This document shows positions 42,340 to 52,249 of a stretch of 64,000 bases of DNA, one piece after another. Source of the DNA: Pseudomonas parafulva (GTDB lineage Bacteria > Pseudomonadota > Gammaproteobacteria > Pseudomonadales > Pseudomonadaceae). The DNA lies in contig NZ_CP009747.1 of NCBI RefSeq assembly GCF_000800255.1, positions 3,782,001-3,846,000 of the forward strand, read 5' to 3'. Position 1 is the first letter of the stretch. Each line of letters starts with the position of its first letter. The notes under the pieces are model-generated. The model worked only from the letters and a program-made list of their open reading frames with translations, searched no databases and had not been told where the DNA came from. The position numbers and the translations under genes are program-made.

Positions 42340-44125
42340 GTTCAGCGCCGCCCAGGCCGTGGCCGCTGGCACCGACTTCGCCGAGCTCAAGGTGAGCGCG
42401 CAGGGGCTGTTCTGGAACGAGTTTCGGCCGGCGGATGGCGCCTGCCGGATCTGGCGCTGGCACCAGGACCAGGCCCAATGCCTCACGCCGGACGGGTTCA
42501 GCGTGCGCAGCCGGGTGTACGAATATGGCGGCGGCAGCTTCTGCCTGGCGCATGACGCCGTGTTTTTCGTCAATGAACAGGACCAGCAAGTCTACCGACA
42601 GGCGCTCGACGGCGCGGCGCCGCAGGCACTCACCTCCATGGCGGACTGCCGCTACGGCGACCTGCTGTGGCACGACGGTCAACTCCTGGCAGTTGAGGAA
42701 CGGCATGCCGAGCGCGTCGAGCATCGGCTGGTGGCGTTGACGGTCGAGGGCCGCGAGGTGCTGGCCGAAGGCGCAGATTTCTACGCCTCGCCGACGCTGA
42801 GCGCCGACAGTAAACGCCTGGCCTGGATCGAATGGGATCGGCCCGCGCAGCCTTGGACCGTGACGCGACTGATGTGCCGCGAACGGCAAGAAGCCGGACA
42901 TTGGGGCACGCCACGCTGTGTCGCTGGCCTGGACGAATCCTTGCAGCAGCCGCGCTTCGACGCCGAAGGTCGCTTGTACTGCCTGTCGGACCGCCACGGC
43001 TTCTGGCAGCCCTGGGGCGAAATCGACGGCCGCTGGCAAGCCCTGCCAGCGCTCGCCGCCGACCACGCCGCAGCGCCCTGGCAACTGGGAGCCTCGACTT
43101 GGCTGGTGCTCGGCGCGCAGCAGTACGTGGCCACCTGGTTCGAGAACGGTTTCGGCGTGCTGGGCCTGCGCGAGGGCAACGATGTCCGGACCTTCGCCAA
43201 GCACTACACCCGTTTTCGCAGCCTGGCGCTGGATGCGCAGCACGTCTACGCGATTGCCGCCTCACCCACGCGGCCTCCAGCGGTGCTCGCCATCGCCCGC
43301 GACGGCTCCGACTGCCATTTACTGGCCGGCGGCAGTCAGATACTGCCCGATGCGCACATCAGCCAGCCGCAACCGATCAGCTATCCCAGTGGGGACGACC
43401 AGGCCCACGGTTTCTTCTACCCCGCCCAGGGCGGCGACCCCCTGCCGCCGCTGGTGGTCTTCATCCATGGCGGCCCAACCTCCGCCTGCTACCCGGTTCT
43501 CGACCCTCGTATCCAGTACTGGACCCAGCGTGGCTTCGCCGTCGCCGACCTCAACTATCGCGGCAGCAGCGGCTATGGCCGCGCCTATCGCCAGGCCCTG
43601 CACCTGCGCTGGGGCGAAAGCGACGTGCAGGATGCCTGCGCCGTGGTCGACTACCTCGCCGGCCGTGGATTGATCGATCCGCACAAGGCCTTCATCCGCG
43701 GCGGCAGCGCCGGTGGCTACACCACCCTGTGCGCATTGGCCTTCGCCGACGTGTTCCGCGCAGGCGCGAGCCTCTATGGGGTCAGCGATCCCATCGCCCT
43801 GGGCAAGGCCACGCACAAGTTCGAAGGGGATTATCTGGACTGGCTGATTGGTGACCCACAGGCCGACGCTGACCGTTACCGCGCACGCACGCCGCTGCTG
43901 CATGCAAGGCGAATCAAGGCGCCGGTGATTTTCTTCCAAGGTGAACTGGATGCGGTGGTGGTGCCGGAACAGACCCGCAGCATGCTTGAGGCCTTGCAGG
44001 CCAACGGCGTGGAAGCGGTCGGGCATTTCTACGCAGGCGAGCGTCATGGCTTTCGCCAGGCAGGTAACCTGGCCCATGCGCTGGAGCAGGAATGGGTGTT
44101 CTATCGCCGGGTGCTGCAACGCTGA
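42332..44125 (+). CDS. pqqH: S9 family (prolyl oligopeptidase-like) peptidase PqqH
   Basis: Serine peptidase of 597 aa with an N-terminal beta-propeller and a C-terminal alpha/beta-hydrolase domain. The nucleophile elbow is [12 protein letters not shown], the acid is near [14 protein letters not shown] and the His is in [13 protein letters not shown]. It overlaps pqqE and so is made from the pqq transcript; the equivalent gene is called pqqH in P. aeruginosa. Its role in PQQ synthesis is not proven; it may trim the cross-linked PqqA peptide together with PqqF. A hairpin terminator follows. Confidence 0.88.
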   Translation: MAEFSAAQAVAAGTDFAELKVSAQGLFWNEFRPADGACRIWRWHQDQAQCLTPDGFSVRSRVYEYGGGSFCLAHDAVFFVNEQDQQVYRQALDGAAPQALTSMADCRYGDLLWHDGQLLAVEERHAERVEHRLVALTVEGREVLAEGADFYASPTLSADSKRLAWIEWDRPAQPWTVTRLMCRERQEAGHWGTPRCVAGLDESLQQPRFDAEGRLYCLSDRHGFWQPWGEIDGRWQALPALAADHAAAPWQLGASTWLVLGAQQYVATWFENGFGVLGLREGNDVRTFAKHYTRFRSLALDAQHVYAIAASPTRPPAVLAIARDGSDCHLLAGGSQILPDAHISQPQPISYPSGDDQAHGFFYPAQGGDPLPPLVVFIHGGPTSACYPVLDPRIQYWTQRGFAVADLNYRGSSGYGRAYRQALHLRWGESDVQDACAVVDYLAGRGLIDPHKAFIRGGSAGGYTTLCALAFADVFRAGASLYGVSDPIALGKATHKFEGDYLDWLIGDPQADADRYRARTPLLHARRIKAPVIFFQGELDAVVVPEQTRSMLEALQANGVEAVGHFYAGERHGFRQAGNLAHALEQEWVFYRRVLQR

Positions 44126-44131
44126 AAACAC

Positions 44132-44156
44132 GCCGGGGCCGCAAGACGGCCCCGGC
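44132..44156. terminator. Bidirectional terminator between pqqH and the Pmp3 gene
   Basis: GCCGGGGCCG and CGGCCCCGGC pair perfectly across five bases. On the plus strand few T residues follow; on the minus strand the stem is followed by GTGTTTT. It separates convergent genes. Confidence 0.75.
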
Positions 44157-44161
44157 TTCGT

Positions 44162-44320
44162 TCAGCGCTTGGCGATGATGTACACCGCATGCACGATGCC
44201 CGGGATGTAACCAAGCAAGGTCAGCAGGATGTTCAGCCAGAACGCACCGGCGAAACCGACCTGCAGGAAAACACCCAGTGGCGGCAGAAGAATAGCGATG
44301 ATGATGCGAATGAAGTCCAT
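44162..44320 (-). CDS. YqaE/Pmp3 family small membrane protein
   Basis: A 52-residue, two-helix membrane peptide: MDFIRIIIAILLPPLGVFLQ, then WLNILLTLLGYIPGIVHAVYII. The PPLGVF and GYIPGIVHA motifs are diagnostic of the Pmp3/UPF0057 family, linked to membrane potential and salt or cold stress in yeast and plants. The start is ATG at 44318-44320 with AGGAGA eight bases upstream. It is monocistronic, between two hairpin terminators. Confidence 0.93.
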   Translation of the reverse strand: MDFIRIIIAILLPPLGVFLQVGFAGAFWLNILLTLLGYIPGIVHAVYIIAKR

Positions 44321-44414
44321 GGGAATCTCTCCTGAATAGTCTTCAACACAGACTAGCCCGGCGCCCCGGAGGTTCAACCGCTGAAAGCGAAGCGGGTTGA
44401 AGACCTGAAATAAA

Positions 44415-44451
44415 AAAAGACCGCCTGCCGATCAACGGCAGGCGGTCTTTT
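44415..44451. terminator. Rho-independent terminator after the acyl-CoA dehydrogenase gene
   Basis: A 16-bp perfect stem with loop ATCAA; the stem is flanked by A and T runs, so it works on both strands. It lies 21 bases after the stop of the minus-strand dehydrogenase gene. Confidence 0.9.
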
Positions 44452-44472
44452 CGTTTCAGGCCGATTCGGCTA

Positions 44473-46278
44473 TCAGCACGACAGGCCGAAGTCTTCCTCT
44501 TTCATCGCCATCAGGTTGTCGGCACCGGACAGGATCGCTGCCACGTGGGCACGAGTGCGCGGCAGGATGCGCTGGAAGTAGAAGCGCGCGGTCTGCAGCT
44601 TGGCGGTGTAGAAGGCTGCTTCGCCGGTGCCGGCGGCGAGCTTCTCGGCGGCCACACGGGCAATGTCGGCCCAGAAATAGGCCAGGCAGGCGTAACCGGA
44701 GTACATCAGGTAATCCACCGACGCCGCCCCCACTTCCTCGCGGTCCTTCATGGCCGCCATGCCGATCTTCATGGTCAGCTCGCCCCATTCCTTGTTCAGC
44801 GCCGCCAGCGGCTCGACGAACTCTTTGGTGGCGTCGTTGCCTTCCTGGCCCTGGCAGAACTTGTGCACGATCTTGGTGAAGCCCTTGAGCGCCTCGCCCT
44901 GGGTCATCAGCACCTTGCGCCCGAGCAGGTCGAGGGCCTGGATGCCGGTGGTGCCTTCGTACAGCATGGAGATGCGGCTGTCGCGCACGTTCTGCTCCAT
45001 GCCCCATTCGGCGATGAAGCCGTGGCCGCCGTAGATCTGCACGCCGTGGTTGGCGGCCTCGAAGCCGACTTCGGTCATGAACGCTTTGGCGATCGGGGTC
45101 AGGAAAGCCAGCAGGGCGTCGGCCTTCTTGCGCGCCTCTTCGTCCTGGCTGTACTTGACGATGTCCACCTGCTGGGCGGTGAAGTACACCATCGCCCGGT
45201 TACCCTCGGCGAAGGCCTTCATGGTCAGCAGCATGCGGCGCACGTCGGGGTGCACGATGATCGGGTCTGCGGCTTTTTCCGGGGCCTTGGGGCCGGTCAG
45301 CGAACGCATCTGCAGACGCTCGCGGGCATACTTCAGGCCACCCTGGAAGGCCACTTCGGCGTGGGCCAGGCCTTGCAGCGCGGTGCCCAGGCGTGCGGTG
45401 TTCATGAAGGTGAACATGCAGTTCAGGCCCTTGTTGGCAGGGCCGATCAGGTAGCCGGTGGCCGCGTCGAAGTTCATCACGCAGGTGGCGTTGCCGTGGA
45501 TGCCCATCTTGTGTTCCAGCGAGCCACAGCTCACCCCGTTGCGCTCGCCCACGCCGCCCTCGGCGTTGGGCAGGAACTTCGGCACGATGAACAGCGAAAT
45601 GCCCTTGGTGCCGGCCGGCGCATCGGGCAGGCGAGCCAGGACGATGTGCACGATGTTGTCGGCCATGTCGTGTTCACCGGCCGAAATGAAGATCTTGGTG
45701 CCGGACACTTTGTAGCTGCCGTCAGCCTGAGGCTCGGCCTTGGTGCGCAGCATGCCCAGGTCGGTGCCGCAATGCGGCTCGGTCAGGCACATGGTGCCCG
45801 TCCATTCGCCAGACACCAGCTTGGTCAGGTAGACCTGCTGCTGCTCAGGCGTGCCGTGCTCGGAAATGGTGTTCATCGCGCCGTGGGACAGGCCTGGGTA
45901 CATGCCCCAAGACCAGTTGGACTCGCCGACCATCTCGCTCAGGGTCAAGCCCAGCGATTCAGGCAGTCCCTGGCCGCCGTGATCGACATCGTGGGCCAGG
46001 CTCGGCCAGCCACCTTCGACGAACTGCTTGTAGGCTTCCTTGAAGCCGGTCGGCGTCTTCACGCCCGACTCGCTCCAGGTGCAGCCTTCCAGATCGCCGA
46101 CGCGGTTCAGCGGCGACAGGACCTGCTCGCAGAACTTCGCGCCTTCTTCAAGGATGGCATCGACCATGTCCGGGGTGGCGTCCTGGCAACCCGGCAGGCT
46201 CTGATAATGCGCTTCATACCCGAGCAGCTCGTCACGGACGAAGCGAATATCACGCAAGGGGGCTTTGTATTCGGGCAT
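44473..46278 (-). CDS. FadE-type acyl-CoA dehydrogenase
   Basis: FAD enzyme of 601 aa for the first step of fatty-acid (or phenylacyl-CoA) beta-oxidation. It has the long DmdC/FadE-like architecture: N-terminal extension ([13 protein letters not shown]), acyl-CoA dehydrogenase core with [15 protein letters not shown] and KIFISAGEH, and a C-terminal helical extension. [21 protein letters not shown] is a family signature. ATG at 46276-46278 fits homologues better than upstream codons. The position next to bioD parallels P. aeruginosa PA0506 (FadE1). A PsrA-type box lies 66 bases upstream. Chain-length preference is not visible. Confidence 0.9.
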   Translation of the reverse strand: MPEYKAPLRDIRFVRDELLGYEAHYQSLPGCQDATPDMVDAILEEGAKFCEQVLSPLNRVGDLEGCTWSESGVKTPTGFKEAYKQFVEGGWPSLAHDVDHGGQGLPESLGLTLSEMVGESNWSWGMYPGLSHGAMNTISEHGTPEQQQVYLTKLVSGEWTGTMCLTEPHCGTDLGMLRTKAEPQADGSYKVSGTKIFISAGEHDMADNIVHIVLARLPDAPAGTKGISLFIVPKFLPNAEGGVGERNGVSCGSLEHKMGIHGNATCVMNFDAATGYLIGPANKGLNCMFTFMNTARLGTALQGLAHAEVAFQGGLKYARERLQMRSLTGPKAPEKAADPIIVHPDVRRMLLTMKAFAEGNRAMVYFTAQQVDIVKYSQDEEARKKADALLAFLTPIAKAFMTEVGFEAANHGVQIYGGHGFIAEWGMEQNVRDSRISMLYEGTTGIQALDLLGRKVLMTQGEALKGFTKIVHKFCQGQEGNDATKEFVEPLAALNKEWGELTMKIGMAAMKDREEVGAASVDYLMYSGYACLAYFWADIARVAAEKLAAGTGEAAFYTAKLQTARFYFQRILPRTRAHVAAILSGADNLMAMKEEDFGLSC

Positions 46279-46343
46279 GGCGATGAACCTCTGGCTAGTT
46301 CGTTGGGGACCGCAGGCACCGACCAGCTCTTGGCGGCTTTCGG

Positions 46344-46359
46344 TCAAACAGTTGTTTGA
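46344..46359. promoter_or_regulatory. PsrA-type operator upstream of the acyl-CoA dehydrogenase
   Basis: TCAAAC and GTTTGA face each other across AGTT. This fits the published PsrA consensus (G/C)AAAC-N2-4-GTTT(G/C). PsrA is a fatty-acid-responsive TetR repressor in Pseudomonas that controls beta-oxidation genes, including the equivalent fadE in P. aeruginosa. Confidence 0.7.
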
Positions 46360-46486
46360 AACTTACGTTTAGCCCGGAACAATGTCAAGGAGGGACCATG
46401 GTGCCAATTTGGTCGCGCAAGAGGGCGTTTCGGTCATGGCAAGGCGGCAGCAACGCCCGAAGAGCGGGCGCGCTGGGAAAGAGGGA

Positions 46487-46783
46487 TCAGGCGTAGGTAT
46501 CGATGAACTTGCCGAGCATTTCGTCGGATGCCTTGGCGACTTTCACGCCCAGCTCGACCTCGTGCTTGCCCAGGGCGAGCTGCACGGTGCTGGTGGCCAG
46601 GTCTTGCTGCTGGCTGCGATCCACGCCACGCAGACGCTCGGCCTGGAAATCGGTGGACTGGTTGCTGGTCGCGCGTTCGACGCCATTGCTGGCGATCTGA
46701 TTGGCGGCCTGGTCGAGGCGGTTCTGACCGTTCTGGATGGCGCCCAGACCTGCGTAGAAAGCAGAGCTGCCGTTGATTTCCAT
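46487..46783 (-). CDS. 98-residue protein resembling the two ends of flagellar rod/hook proteins
   Basis: Function unknown. The N-terminal third (FYAGLGAIQNGQNRLDQAAN followed by QIAS) resembles the Flg_bb_rod helix of FlgB/C/F/G (AL-G-NA-Q-RLD--ANNIAN). The last third (DLATSTVQLALGKHEVELGV, then KASDEMLGKFID) resembles the C-terminal Flg_bbr_C helix (L--E-V-LI-AQRAYEAN-KV, then TADEML). Nothing but about 25 polar residues lies between, so the whole middle domain of a rod protein is missing. The start is ATG at 46781-46783 with GGAG seven bases upstream. No flagellar gene is nearby: it sits between fadE and the bio operon, an arrangement I believe is also present in P. aeruginosa (PA0505). 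Confidence 0.65.
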   Translation of the reverse strand: MEINGSSAFYAGLGAIQNGQNRLDQAANQIASNGVERATSNQSTDFQAERLRGVDRSQQQDLATSTVQLALGKHEVELGVKVAKASDEMLGKFIDTYA

Positions 46784-46913
46784 GTCAGGACTCCACATGA
46801 CGGATTGAGAAACGAGCCCTGATTAAACCAGCCTGGCGGCAAAAAGGCCCGTTTAAATCCCTAATAGCCCAGTGCCATCCAATAGAGAGAGGGCATTTGC
46901 CCGCCCGCGACCG

Positions 46914-47594
46914 CTATAGCAGCACGTCCAGATGCAGATATTCGGCCACCGTCTGCGCCTGGGCCGTTTTCAGCCAGGGCACGCGCCCCAGACACGGCGC
47001 GGGCAAGCGCTCAGCGAGGCTGGCGAGGTTGTCTTCCAGCCGTGCCGTTCGCGGATCCACCACATTGGCCACCCAGCCGGCCAATTGCAGACCGTCGCGG
47101 GCGATAGCCTCGGCGCTGAGCAGGGCATGGTTGATACAGCCCAGGCGCACACCCACCACCAGGATCACCGGCAACTTCAGCGCAACCGCCAGATCGGACA
47201 GGTTGGCCTGGTCGGACAACGGCACCCGCCAGCCACCGGCGCCTTCGATCAGGGTGAAGTCGGCGCCCTGTGCCAGCACCTGTCGCATGGCGTCGCGCAG
47301 GGCTGGCACGGCCAGCGCCACACCTGCCTCGCGGGCGGCCACGTGCGGCGCGATGGCGGGCTCGAAGGCACAGGGATTGACCTGCTCGTACGGCAGCTTG
47401 ATCGAGCTCTGTTCGATCAGCGCCAGCGCATCGCTGTTGCGCAGGCCCTGGGCGCCGAGCACGCAACCGGAGGCCACCGGCTTGGCGGCCAGGGTGCTCC
47501 AGCCCTTTCGTTGCGCGGCATTGAGCAGGCCGGCGGCGATGGTGGTCTTGCCGACATCGGTGTCGGTGCCGGCGATGAAGTAGGCGTGGTTCAT
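46914..47594 (-). CDS. bioD: Dethiobiotin synthetase
   Basis: ATP-dependent ureido-ring closure of 7,8-diaminopelargonate to dethiobiotin; 226 aa. The P-loop is AGTDTDVGKTTIAAGL, with later KPVASGC and IEGAGGWRVPLSD. ATG at 47592-47594 begins one base after the bioC stop. It is the last gene of bioBFHCD; bioA is not in the window. Confidence 0.95.
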   Translation of the reverse strand: MNHAYFIAGTDTDVGKTTIAAGLLNAAQRKGWSTLAAKPVASGCVLGAQGLRNSDALALIEQSSIKLPYEQVNPCAFEPAIAPHVAAREAGVALAVPALRDAMRQVLAQGADFTLIEGAGGWRVPLSDQANLSDLAVALKLPVILVVGVRLGCINHALLSAEAIARDGLQLAGWVANVVDPRTARLEDNLASLAERLPAPCLGRVPWLKTAQAQTVAEYLHLDVLL

Positions 47595-47595
47595 G

Positions 47596-48414
47596 TCAGT
47601 GCTCTTGATCGTTGCGCAGGACGCCATAGACCACTTGGTACGTGGCGGGCAGCCCTTGGGCGTCGCGGAACTGTTCGTAGGCCTGGAGCATGCCCTGCAC
47701 CCGCGCCCGCCCTGTCAGGCCCGAAGGGCGTCCGGGATTGAGGTTGTGCGCACCGAGGGCCTTGAGTTCGTGGGTCAGGCTGCGCACGTCCGGGTAATGC
47801 AGCACATGGGCGCGACGCTCCAGGCCAAGCACGGTCAGGCCACTGTCGGCGCACAGGCGTTGGTAGTCGTCGAAACGGCGGAAGCGGTTGACGTGCACCT
47901 GCCCGTCCACCGTCTGCCAACTGGCGCGCAGTTCCTCCAGCGTGCCGACGCACAGGCTGCTGAACGCCAGCACCCCGCCCGGGCGCAACGCCCGCTGCGC
48001 CTCGGCCAGCACGCTGGCAAAGGCGTCGCACCATTGCACTGCCAGGCTACTGAAAATCAGGTCGAAGACCTGGTCGCGCACCGGCAGGCGCTCGGCATCG
48101 CCCGCCGCATGATGATGCGCCCCGCCGTGCTGACGCGCGTGCGCCAGCATGCCTTCGGCGATGTCCAGCGCCAGGCCGTGGGCGCCCGGGAAGCGTGTGG
48201 CCAGGGCTCGGCTGAAATGGCCGGTGCCGCTGCCCAGGTCGAGCCAGCGCGCGGGGGCCAGCGATGCCGGCAGGCGTTCGAGCAGCGCCTCGCCCACCGC
48301 GCGTTGCAGCGCAGCGACGCTGTCGTAGCTGGCCGCTGCGCGGGAAAACGAGGCCGCCACCTGGCGCTTGTCGGGCAAGGCGCCGGGCAACGGCGGATGG
48401 GAAAGGTCAGTCAT
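47596..48414 (-). CDS. bioC: Malonyl-ACP O-methyltransferase BioC
   Basis: SAM-dependent methylation of malonyl-ACP that starts pimelate synthesis for biotin; 272 aa. Residues 15-30 have [16 protein letters not shown] typical of BioC, and the SAM site is [18 protein letters not shown] at 48412-48414 overlaps the bioH stop by eight bases. Confidence 0.93.
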   Translation of the reverse strand: MTDLSHPPLPGALPDKRQVAASFSRAAASYDSVAALQRAVGEALLERLPASLAPARWLDLGSGTGHFSRALATRFPGAHGLALDIAEGMLAHARQHGGAHHHAAGDAERLPVRDQVFDLIFSSLAVQWCDAFASVLAEAQRALRPGGVLAFSSLCVGTLEELRASWQTVDGQVHVNRFRRFDDYQRLCADSGLTVLGLERRAHVLHYPDVRSLTHELKALGAHNLNPGRPSGLTGRARVQGMLQAYEQFRDAQGLPATYQVVYGVLRNDQEH

Positions 48415-49138
48415 CGCCACTCTCATGCAAAAAACTCTTGATGCCCGACGCCAGCTCCTGCGGGTACTCCAGCAGGAACGCGTGGGAACTGTCTTCGACC
48501 AGGCCCACTTCGACGTCTGGCAGCAATTCGCTGAGGGCCTTGGCCGCATCGGCCGGCACCAGCGCGTCGCTGCCGGCGTACAGGTGCAACTGCGGCCCGG
48601 CGTAGTGCTCCAGGGCCTGTCGGGTGTCCAGTTGCGCCAGCACCTCCAGGCCATTGGCCAGGTACAGCGGGTCGGTGTCCGGCACGCCCACGCCGAGTTG
48701 ACGCAGCAGCGTGCGCGGCTGCTGTGCACCTTCGCTGCACAGGCTGCGAAAGCGCTTGAGGGTCACCTGCGGATGGCTGCGACAGCCGTCGAGGAAGGTG
48801 CCGAAGGTGTCCTCGGCCATGCCATGGGGCCAGTCGGGGCGCGCCACGAAACTGGGGTTGCTGGCCAGGGTCAGCAGGCCGCAGCAATGATCGCCGCGTT
48901 TATGCGCCAGGGCGCTGGCGAGCATGCCGCCCAGCGACCAGCCGCCCAGCCAGACATCGGTGGGCAGCTTGCGGTCCAGGTAGTCGATCCAGACCTGCGC
49001 ACTGGCCTCGGCCAGCTCGGGCAAGGGCGCCAGTTCGACGTGCAGGCGCGGGTCCTGGGCGCGCAGGCTGGCGGCCAGGGGTTGCAGTGAAGCGGTGCCC
49101 AGCCCCCAGCCGGGCAGGAGGATCAGTCGATTACGCAT
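48407..49138 (-). CDS. bioH: Pimeloyl-ACP methyl ester carboxylesterase BioH
   Basis: Removes the methyl group from pimeloyl-ACP methyl ester, ending the disguised fatty-acid cycle; 243 aa. It has an alpha/beta-hydrolase fold: [16 protein letters not shown], nucleophile elbow [11 protein letters not shown], and a catalytic His in [14 protein letters not shown] at 49136-49138 overlaps bioF by eight bases. Confidence 0.93.
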   Translation of the reverse strand: MRNRLILLPGWGLGTASLQPLAASLRAQDPRLHVELAPLPELAEASAQVWIDYLDRKLPTDVWLGGWSLGGMLASALAHKRGDHCCGLLTLASNPSFVARPDWPHGMAEDTFGTFLDGCRSHPQVTLKRFRSLCSEGAQQPRTLLRQLGVGVPDTDPLYLANGLEVLAQLDTRQALEHYAGPQLHLYAGSDALVPADAAKALSELLPDVEVGLVEDSSHAFLLEYPQELASGIKSFLHESGDD

Positions 49139-50303
49139 GGGCGGACTCCAGCTGTGCATGACACTCGGCCAATGCATTCAACAATAGCTGGACCTGCGCC
49201 TCGCTGTGCGCCGCACTCAGGGTCACGCGCAGGCGAGCGCCGCCAGCCGGAACCGTGGGCGGACGAATCGCGGTCACCAATAGCCCGCGCTGGCGCAGCA
49301 TCGCCGACAACTTCAACGCCCGCGCCGCATCGCCCACCAGGATCGGCTGGATGGCCGTGGGACTGTCCATCAACACCAGGCCGATCTGCTGCGCGCCCGC
49401 GCGGAACTGGCCTATCAGCGCCGCCAACTTCTCCCGCCGCCAGGTTTCGTCGCGCAGCAGTTGCAGGCTTTTCAAGGTGGCGCAGGCCAGCGCCGGGGGC
49501 TGGCTGGTGGTGTAGATGTAGGGCCTGGCGAACTGCACCAGCGCCTCGATCAGGTCGTCGCTGCCGGCCACGAAGGCGCCAGCCGTGCCGCAGGCCTTGC
49601 CCAAGGTGCCGATCAGCACCGGCACCTCGTCCACGCCCAGGGAGAAGTGCTCGACGATGCCGCCGCCCCGGGCGCCCAGCGTGCCGAAGCCATGGGCGTC
49701 GTCGACCATCAGCCAGGCGCCCTTGGGCCTGGCCACGGCCGACAGCGCGGGCAGGTCGGCCAGGTCGCCGTCCATGCTGAACACGCCGTCGGTGATCACC
49801 AGCGTGTCGCCACTGGCCTTGCCCAAGCGGTTCGCCAGGCTGGCCGCATCGTTGTGCAGGTAACGGCTGAAACGCGCGCCGCTGAGCAGCCCGCCATCGA
49901 GCAGTGAGGCGTGGTTGAGGCGGTCGTGTAGCACCGTATCGCCCTGGCCCACCAGCGCCGTGATGGCGCCCAGGTTGGCCATGTAGCCGGTGCTGAACAG
50001 CAGCGCACGCGGGCGTCCGGTGAGTTCGGCCAGAGCTTCTTCGACCGCATGGTGCGGCGTGCTGTGACCGATCACCAAATGCGAGGCTCCGCCGCCGACG
50101 CCCCAGCGCTCGGCGCCGTCGCGCCAGGCCGCGATCACGTCGGGGTGATTGGCCAGGCCCAGGTAATCGTTGCTGCAGAAAGCCAGCAGGCGCTGGCCAT
50201 CGACGATGACCTCCGGGCCTTGCGGGCTTTGCAGCAGCGGCCGTTGCCGGTACAGGTCCGCGGCGCGGCGTTCGGCCAGACGCGCCGCCAGATCGAACGC
50301 CAT
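49131..50303 (-). CDS. bioF: 8-amino-7-oxononanoate synthase
   Basis: PLP enzyme of 390 aa that condenses pimeloyl-ACP with alanine. Segments [43 protein letters not shown] and the PLP lysine in [15 protein letters not shown] are present. It starts two bases after the bioB stop and overlaps bioH. Confidence 0.95.
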   Translation of the reverse strand: MAFDLAARLAERRAADLYRQRPLLQSPQGPEVIVDGQRLLAFCSNDYLGLANHPDVIAAWRDGAERWGVGGGASHLVIGHSTPHHAVEEALAELTGRPRALLFSTGYMANLGAITALVGQGDTVLHDRLNHASLLDGGLLSGARFSRYLHNDAASLANRLGKASGDTLVITDGVFSMDGDLADLPALSAVARPKGAWLMVDDAHGFGTLGARGGGIVEHFSLGVDEVPVLIGTLGKACGTAGAFVAGSDDLIEALVQFARPYIYTTSQPPALACATLKSLQLLRDETWRREKLAALIGQFRAGAQQIGLVLMDSPTAIQPILVGDAARALKLSAMLRQRGLLVTAIRPPTVPAGGARLRVTLSAAHSEAQVQLLLNALAECHAQLESAHA

Positions 50304-50305
50304 GT

Positions 50306-51364
50306 TCAGGCCGATGCGGCGTCGTAGAACAGTTCGCTGCTGCGCTGCTCGACCAGTGCCTGCTCGATGGCCGCCTGGTGCACCTCGTCGGCGTGCTCTT
50401 CGCGCGCTTCGGGCTTGATGCCCAGACGGGCGAACAGTTGCATGTCCTTATCGGCCTGCGGGTTGGCGGTAGTCAGCAGTTTCTCGCCGTAGAAGATGGA
50501 ATTGGCCCCGGCCATGAACGCCAGCGCCTGCATCTGCTCATTCATCTGCTCGCGACCGGCGGACAGGCGCACGTGCGACTTGGGCATCAGGATGCGCGCC
50601 ACGGCCAGCATGCGGATGAAGTCGAACGGATCGACATCGGCCTCGTCGGCCAGCGGCGTGCCGGCGACCTTGACCAGCATGTTGATCGGCACCGACTCCG
50701 GGTGCTCGGGCAGGTTGGCCAACTGGATCAGCAGGCCCGCGCGGTCGTCCAGCGACTCGCCCATGCCGAGGATGCCACCGGAGCAGATCTTCATGCCGGC
50801 GTCACGCACATAGGCCAGGGTCTGCAGGCGCTCGCTGTAGGTGCGGGTGGTGATGATGCTGCCGTAGAACTCCGGCGAGGTGTCCAGGTTGTGGTTGTAG
50901 TAGTCCAGGCCGGCCTGGGCCAGCGCCTGGGTCTGCTCCTGGTCGAGCTTGCCGAGGGTCATGCAGGTTTCCAGACCCATGGCCTTGACGCCTTTGACCA
51001 TTTCCAGCACGTAGGGCATGTCTTTGGCCGAGGGGTGTTTCCAGGCAGCGCCCATGCAGAAGCGGGTCGAGCCGATGGCTTTGGCCCGCGCGGCTTCCTC
51101 CAGCACTTTCTGCACTTCCATCAGCTTCTGCTTTTCCAACCCAGTGTTGTAGTGACCGGACTGCGGGCAGTACTTGCAATCTTCCGGGCAGGCGCCGGTC
51201 TTGATCGACAGCAGCGTGGAGACCTGCACGCGGTTGGGGTCGAAGTGCGCGCGGTGGACGATCTGGGCTTGGAACAACAGGTCATTGAAGGGTTGCTGGA
51301 ACAGCGCTTTGACCTCGTCCAGGGACCAGTCGTGACGTGTTGTTGCAGTTGCGCTGGCGCTCAT
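50306..51364 (-). CDS. bioB: Biotin synthase
   Basis: Radical SAM enzyme of 352 aa that inserts sulfur into dethiobiotin. The 4Fe-4S motif is [14 protein letters not shown], with the 2Fe-2S ligands further along (CMGAAWK, ETCMTLG, SAGRE). ATG at 51362-51364 begins the homologous [13 protein letters not shown] start. It leads the bioBFHCD operon. Its promoter and a BirA-type operator lie at 51438-51492. Confidence 0.96.
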   Translation of the reverse strand: MSASATATTRHDWSLDEVKALFQQPFNDLLFQAQIVHRAHFDPNRVQVSTLLSIKTGACPEDCKYCPQSGHYNTGLEKQKLMEVQKVLEEAARAKAIGSTRFCMGAAWKHPSAKDMPYVLEMVKGVKAMGLETCMTLGKLDQEQTQALAQAGLDYYNHNLDTSPEFYGSIITTRTYSERLQTLAYVRDAGMKICSGGILGMGESLDDRAGLLIQLANLPEHPESVPINMLVKVAGTPLADEADVDPFDFIRMLAVARILMPKSHVRLSAGREQMNEQMQALAFMAGANSIFYGEKLLTTANPQADKDMQLFARLGIKPEAREEHADEVHQAAIEQALVEQRSSELFYDAASA

Positions 51365-51437
51365 CGGCGTTTCCTTATCTAGGCTCTGACAGGCGCCGGG
51401 ACAGGTAGAGCCCGCCAGCGCATCACGGATAGCGCGC

Positions 51438-51466
51438 ATAGTCAGGGAAGGTCCATGCACTGTCAA
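51438..51466 (-). promoter_or_regulatory. bioB promoter
   Basis: Reading the minus strand, a perfect TTGACA (51461-51466) is followed after 17 bases by GACTAT (51438-51443). The -35 box lies within the first codons of the divergent comF gene. Confidence 0.55.
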
Positions 51467-52192
51467 CCACGCTTAAAACAACTGGTCAACAACTGGTTAA
51501 ATAGTAACCATATCTGTTTGCTGTGCGATGCGCGGGCCGAACAGCCTTATCCACTCTGTCCGGCCTGCGAGCACGACCTGCCCTGGCTCGATGAGCAGTG
51601 CTCGCGCTGCGCCCTGCAACTGCCGATGCGCGGCCTCACCTGTGGCCCGTGCAAACGCCGACCGCCGCCGTTCGAGCAGGTGGTGGCGCCATGGCACTTC
51701 GGTTTCCCGCTGGATACCGCCATCAGTCGCTTCAAGCACCGTGCGCAGTGGCCGCTGGGGCGGCTGCTGGCGCAGTTGCTGGGGCACGCCTTGCAGCACC
51801 GCTATGACCAGGACCTGCCCCGACCCGACCTCCTGCTGCCGGTGCCCCTGTCCAGGCGACGGCTGCGCCAGCGCGGTTTCAACCAGGCCGGCATGCTCGC
51901 GCGCTGGTTGTCCGGCCCGTTGCAGATCCCCTGCGAAGAGCGCTGGCTGCTGAGACCACGCGACACCGTGGCGCAACAGAGCCTCGACGCCAAGGCGCGC
52001 TGGCAGAACTTGCGCCAGGCCTTTGCGCTCGCCCCACAGGCGGTGCTGCAAGGGCGGCATGTGGCGCTGGTGGACGACGTGCTGACCACCGGTGCCACGG
52101 CCCGCGCGCTGGCCAGCCTGCTGCGCCAAGGCGGCGCGCGCCGCGTCGATGTCTACTGCCTGGCCCGCACGGCCAGGCCCGAGCAGGCTTGA
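51455..52192 (+). CDS. comF: ComF family phosphoribosyltransferase-like protein
   Basis: Protein of 245 aa with an N-terminal zinc-finger-like part ([33 protein letters not shown]) and a C-terminal PRTase domain with the PRPP loop [13 protein letters not shown]. Homologues (ComFC, GntX) act in natural transformation or have no clear role. The start is ATG at 51455, which gives the conserved CQP-LV-WL-CLLCD wording. It is divergent from bioB; the bio operator overlaps its first codons. Confidence 0.88.
   Translation: MHCQPRLKQLVNNWLNSNHICLLCDARAEQPYPLCPACEHDLPWLDEQCSRCALQLPMRGLTCGPCKRRPPPFEQVVAPWHFGFPLDTAISRFKHRAQWPLGRLLAQLLGHALQHRYDQDLPRPDLLLPVPLSRRRLRQRGFNQAGMLARWLSGPLQIPCEERWLLRPRDTVAQQSLDAKARWQNLRQAFALAPQAVLQGRHVALVDDVLTTGATARALASLLRQGGARRVDVYCLARTARPEQA
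51460..51492. promoter_or_regulatory. BirA-type operator over the bioB -35 box
   Basis: CTGTCAACC and GGTCAACAA are separated by 15 bases. Each half matches the BirA half-site (TTGTAAACC or its complement) at seven of nine positions. The site covers the bioB -35 box and lies inside the start of comF. Repression by biotinyl-AMP-BirA is inferred. Confidence 0.55.
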
Positions 52193-52249
52193 CGTGCCTG
52201 GCCGGCAGAGGCAAGTTTCTGCCCCATCGCCTTCCTGGTCATCGCACCC

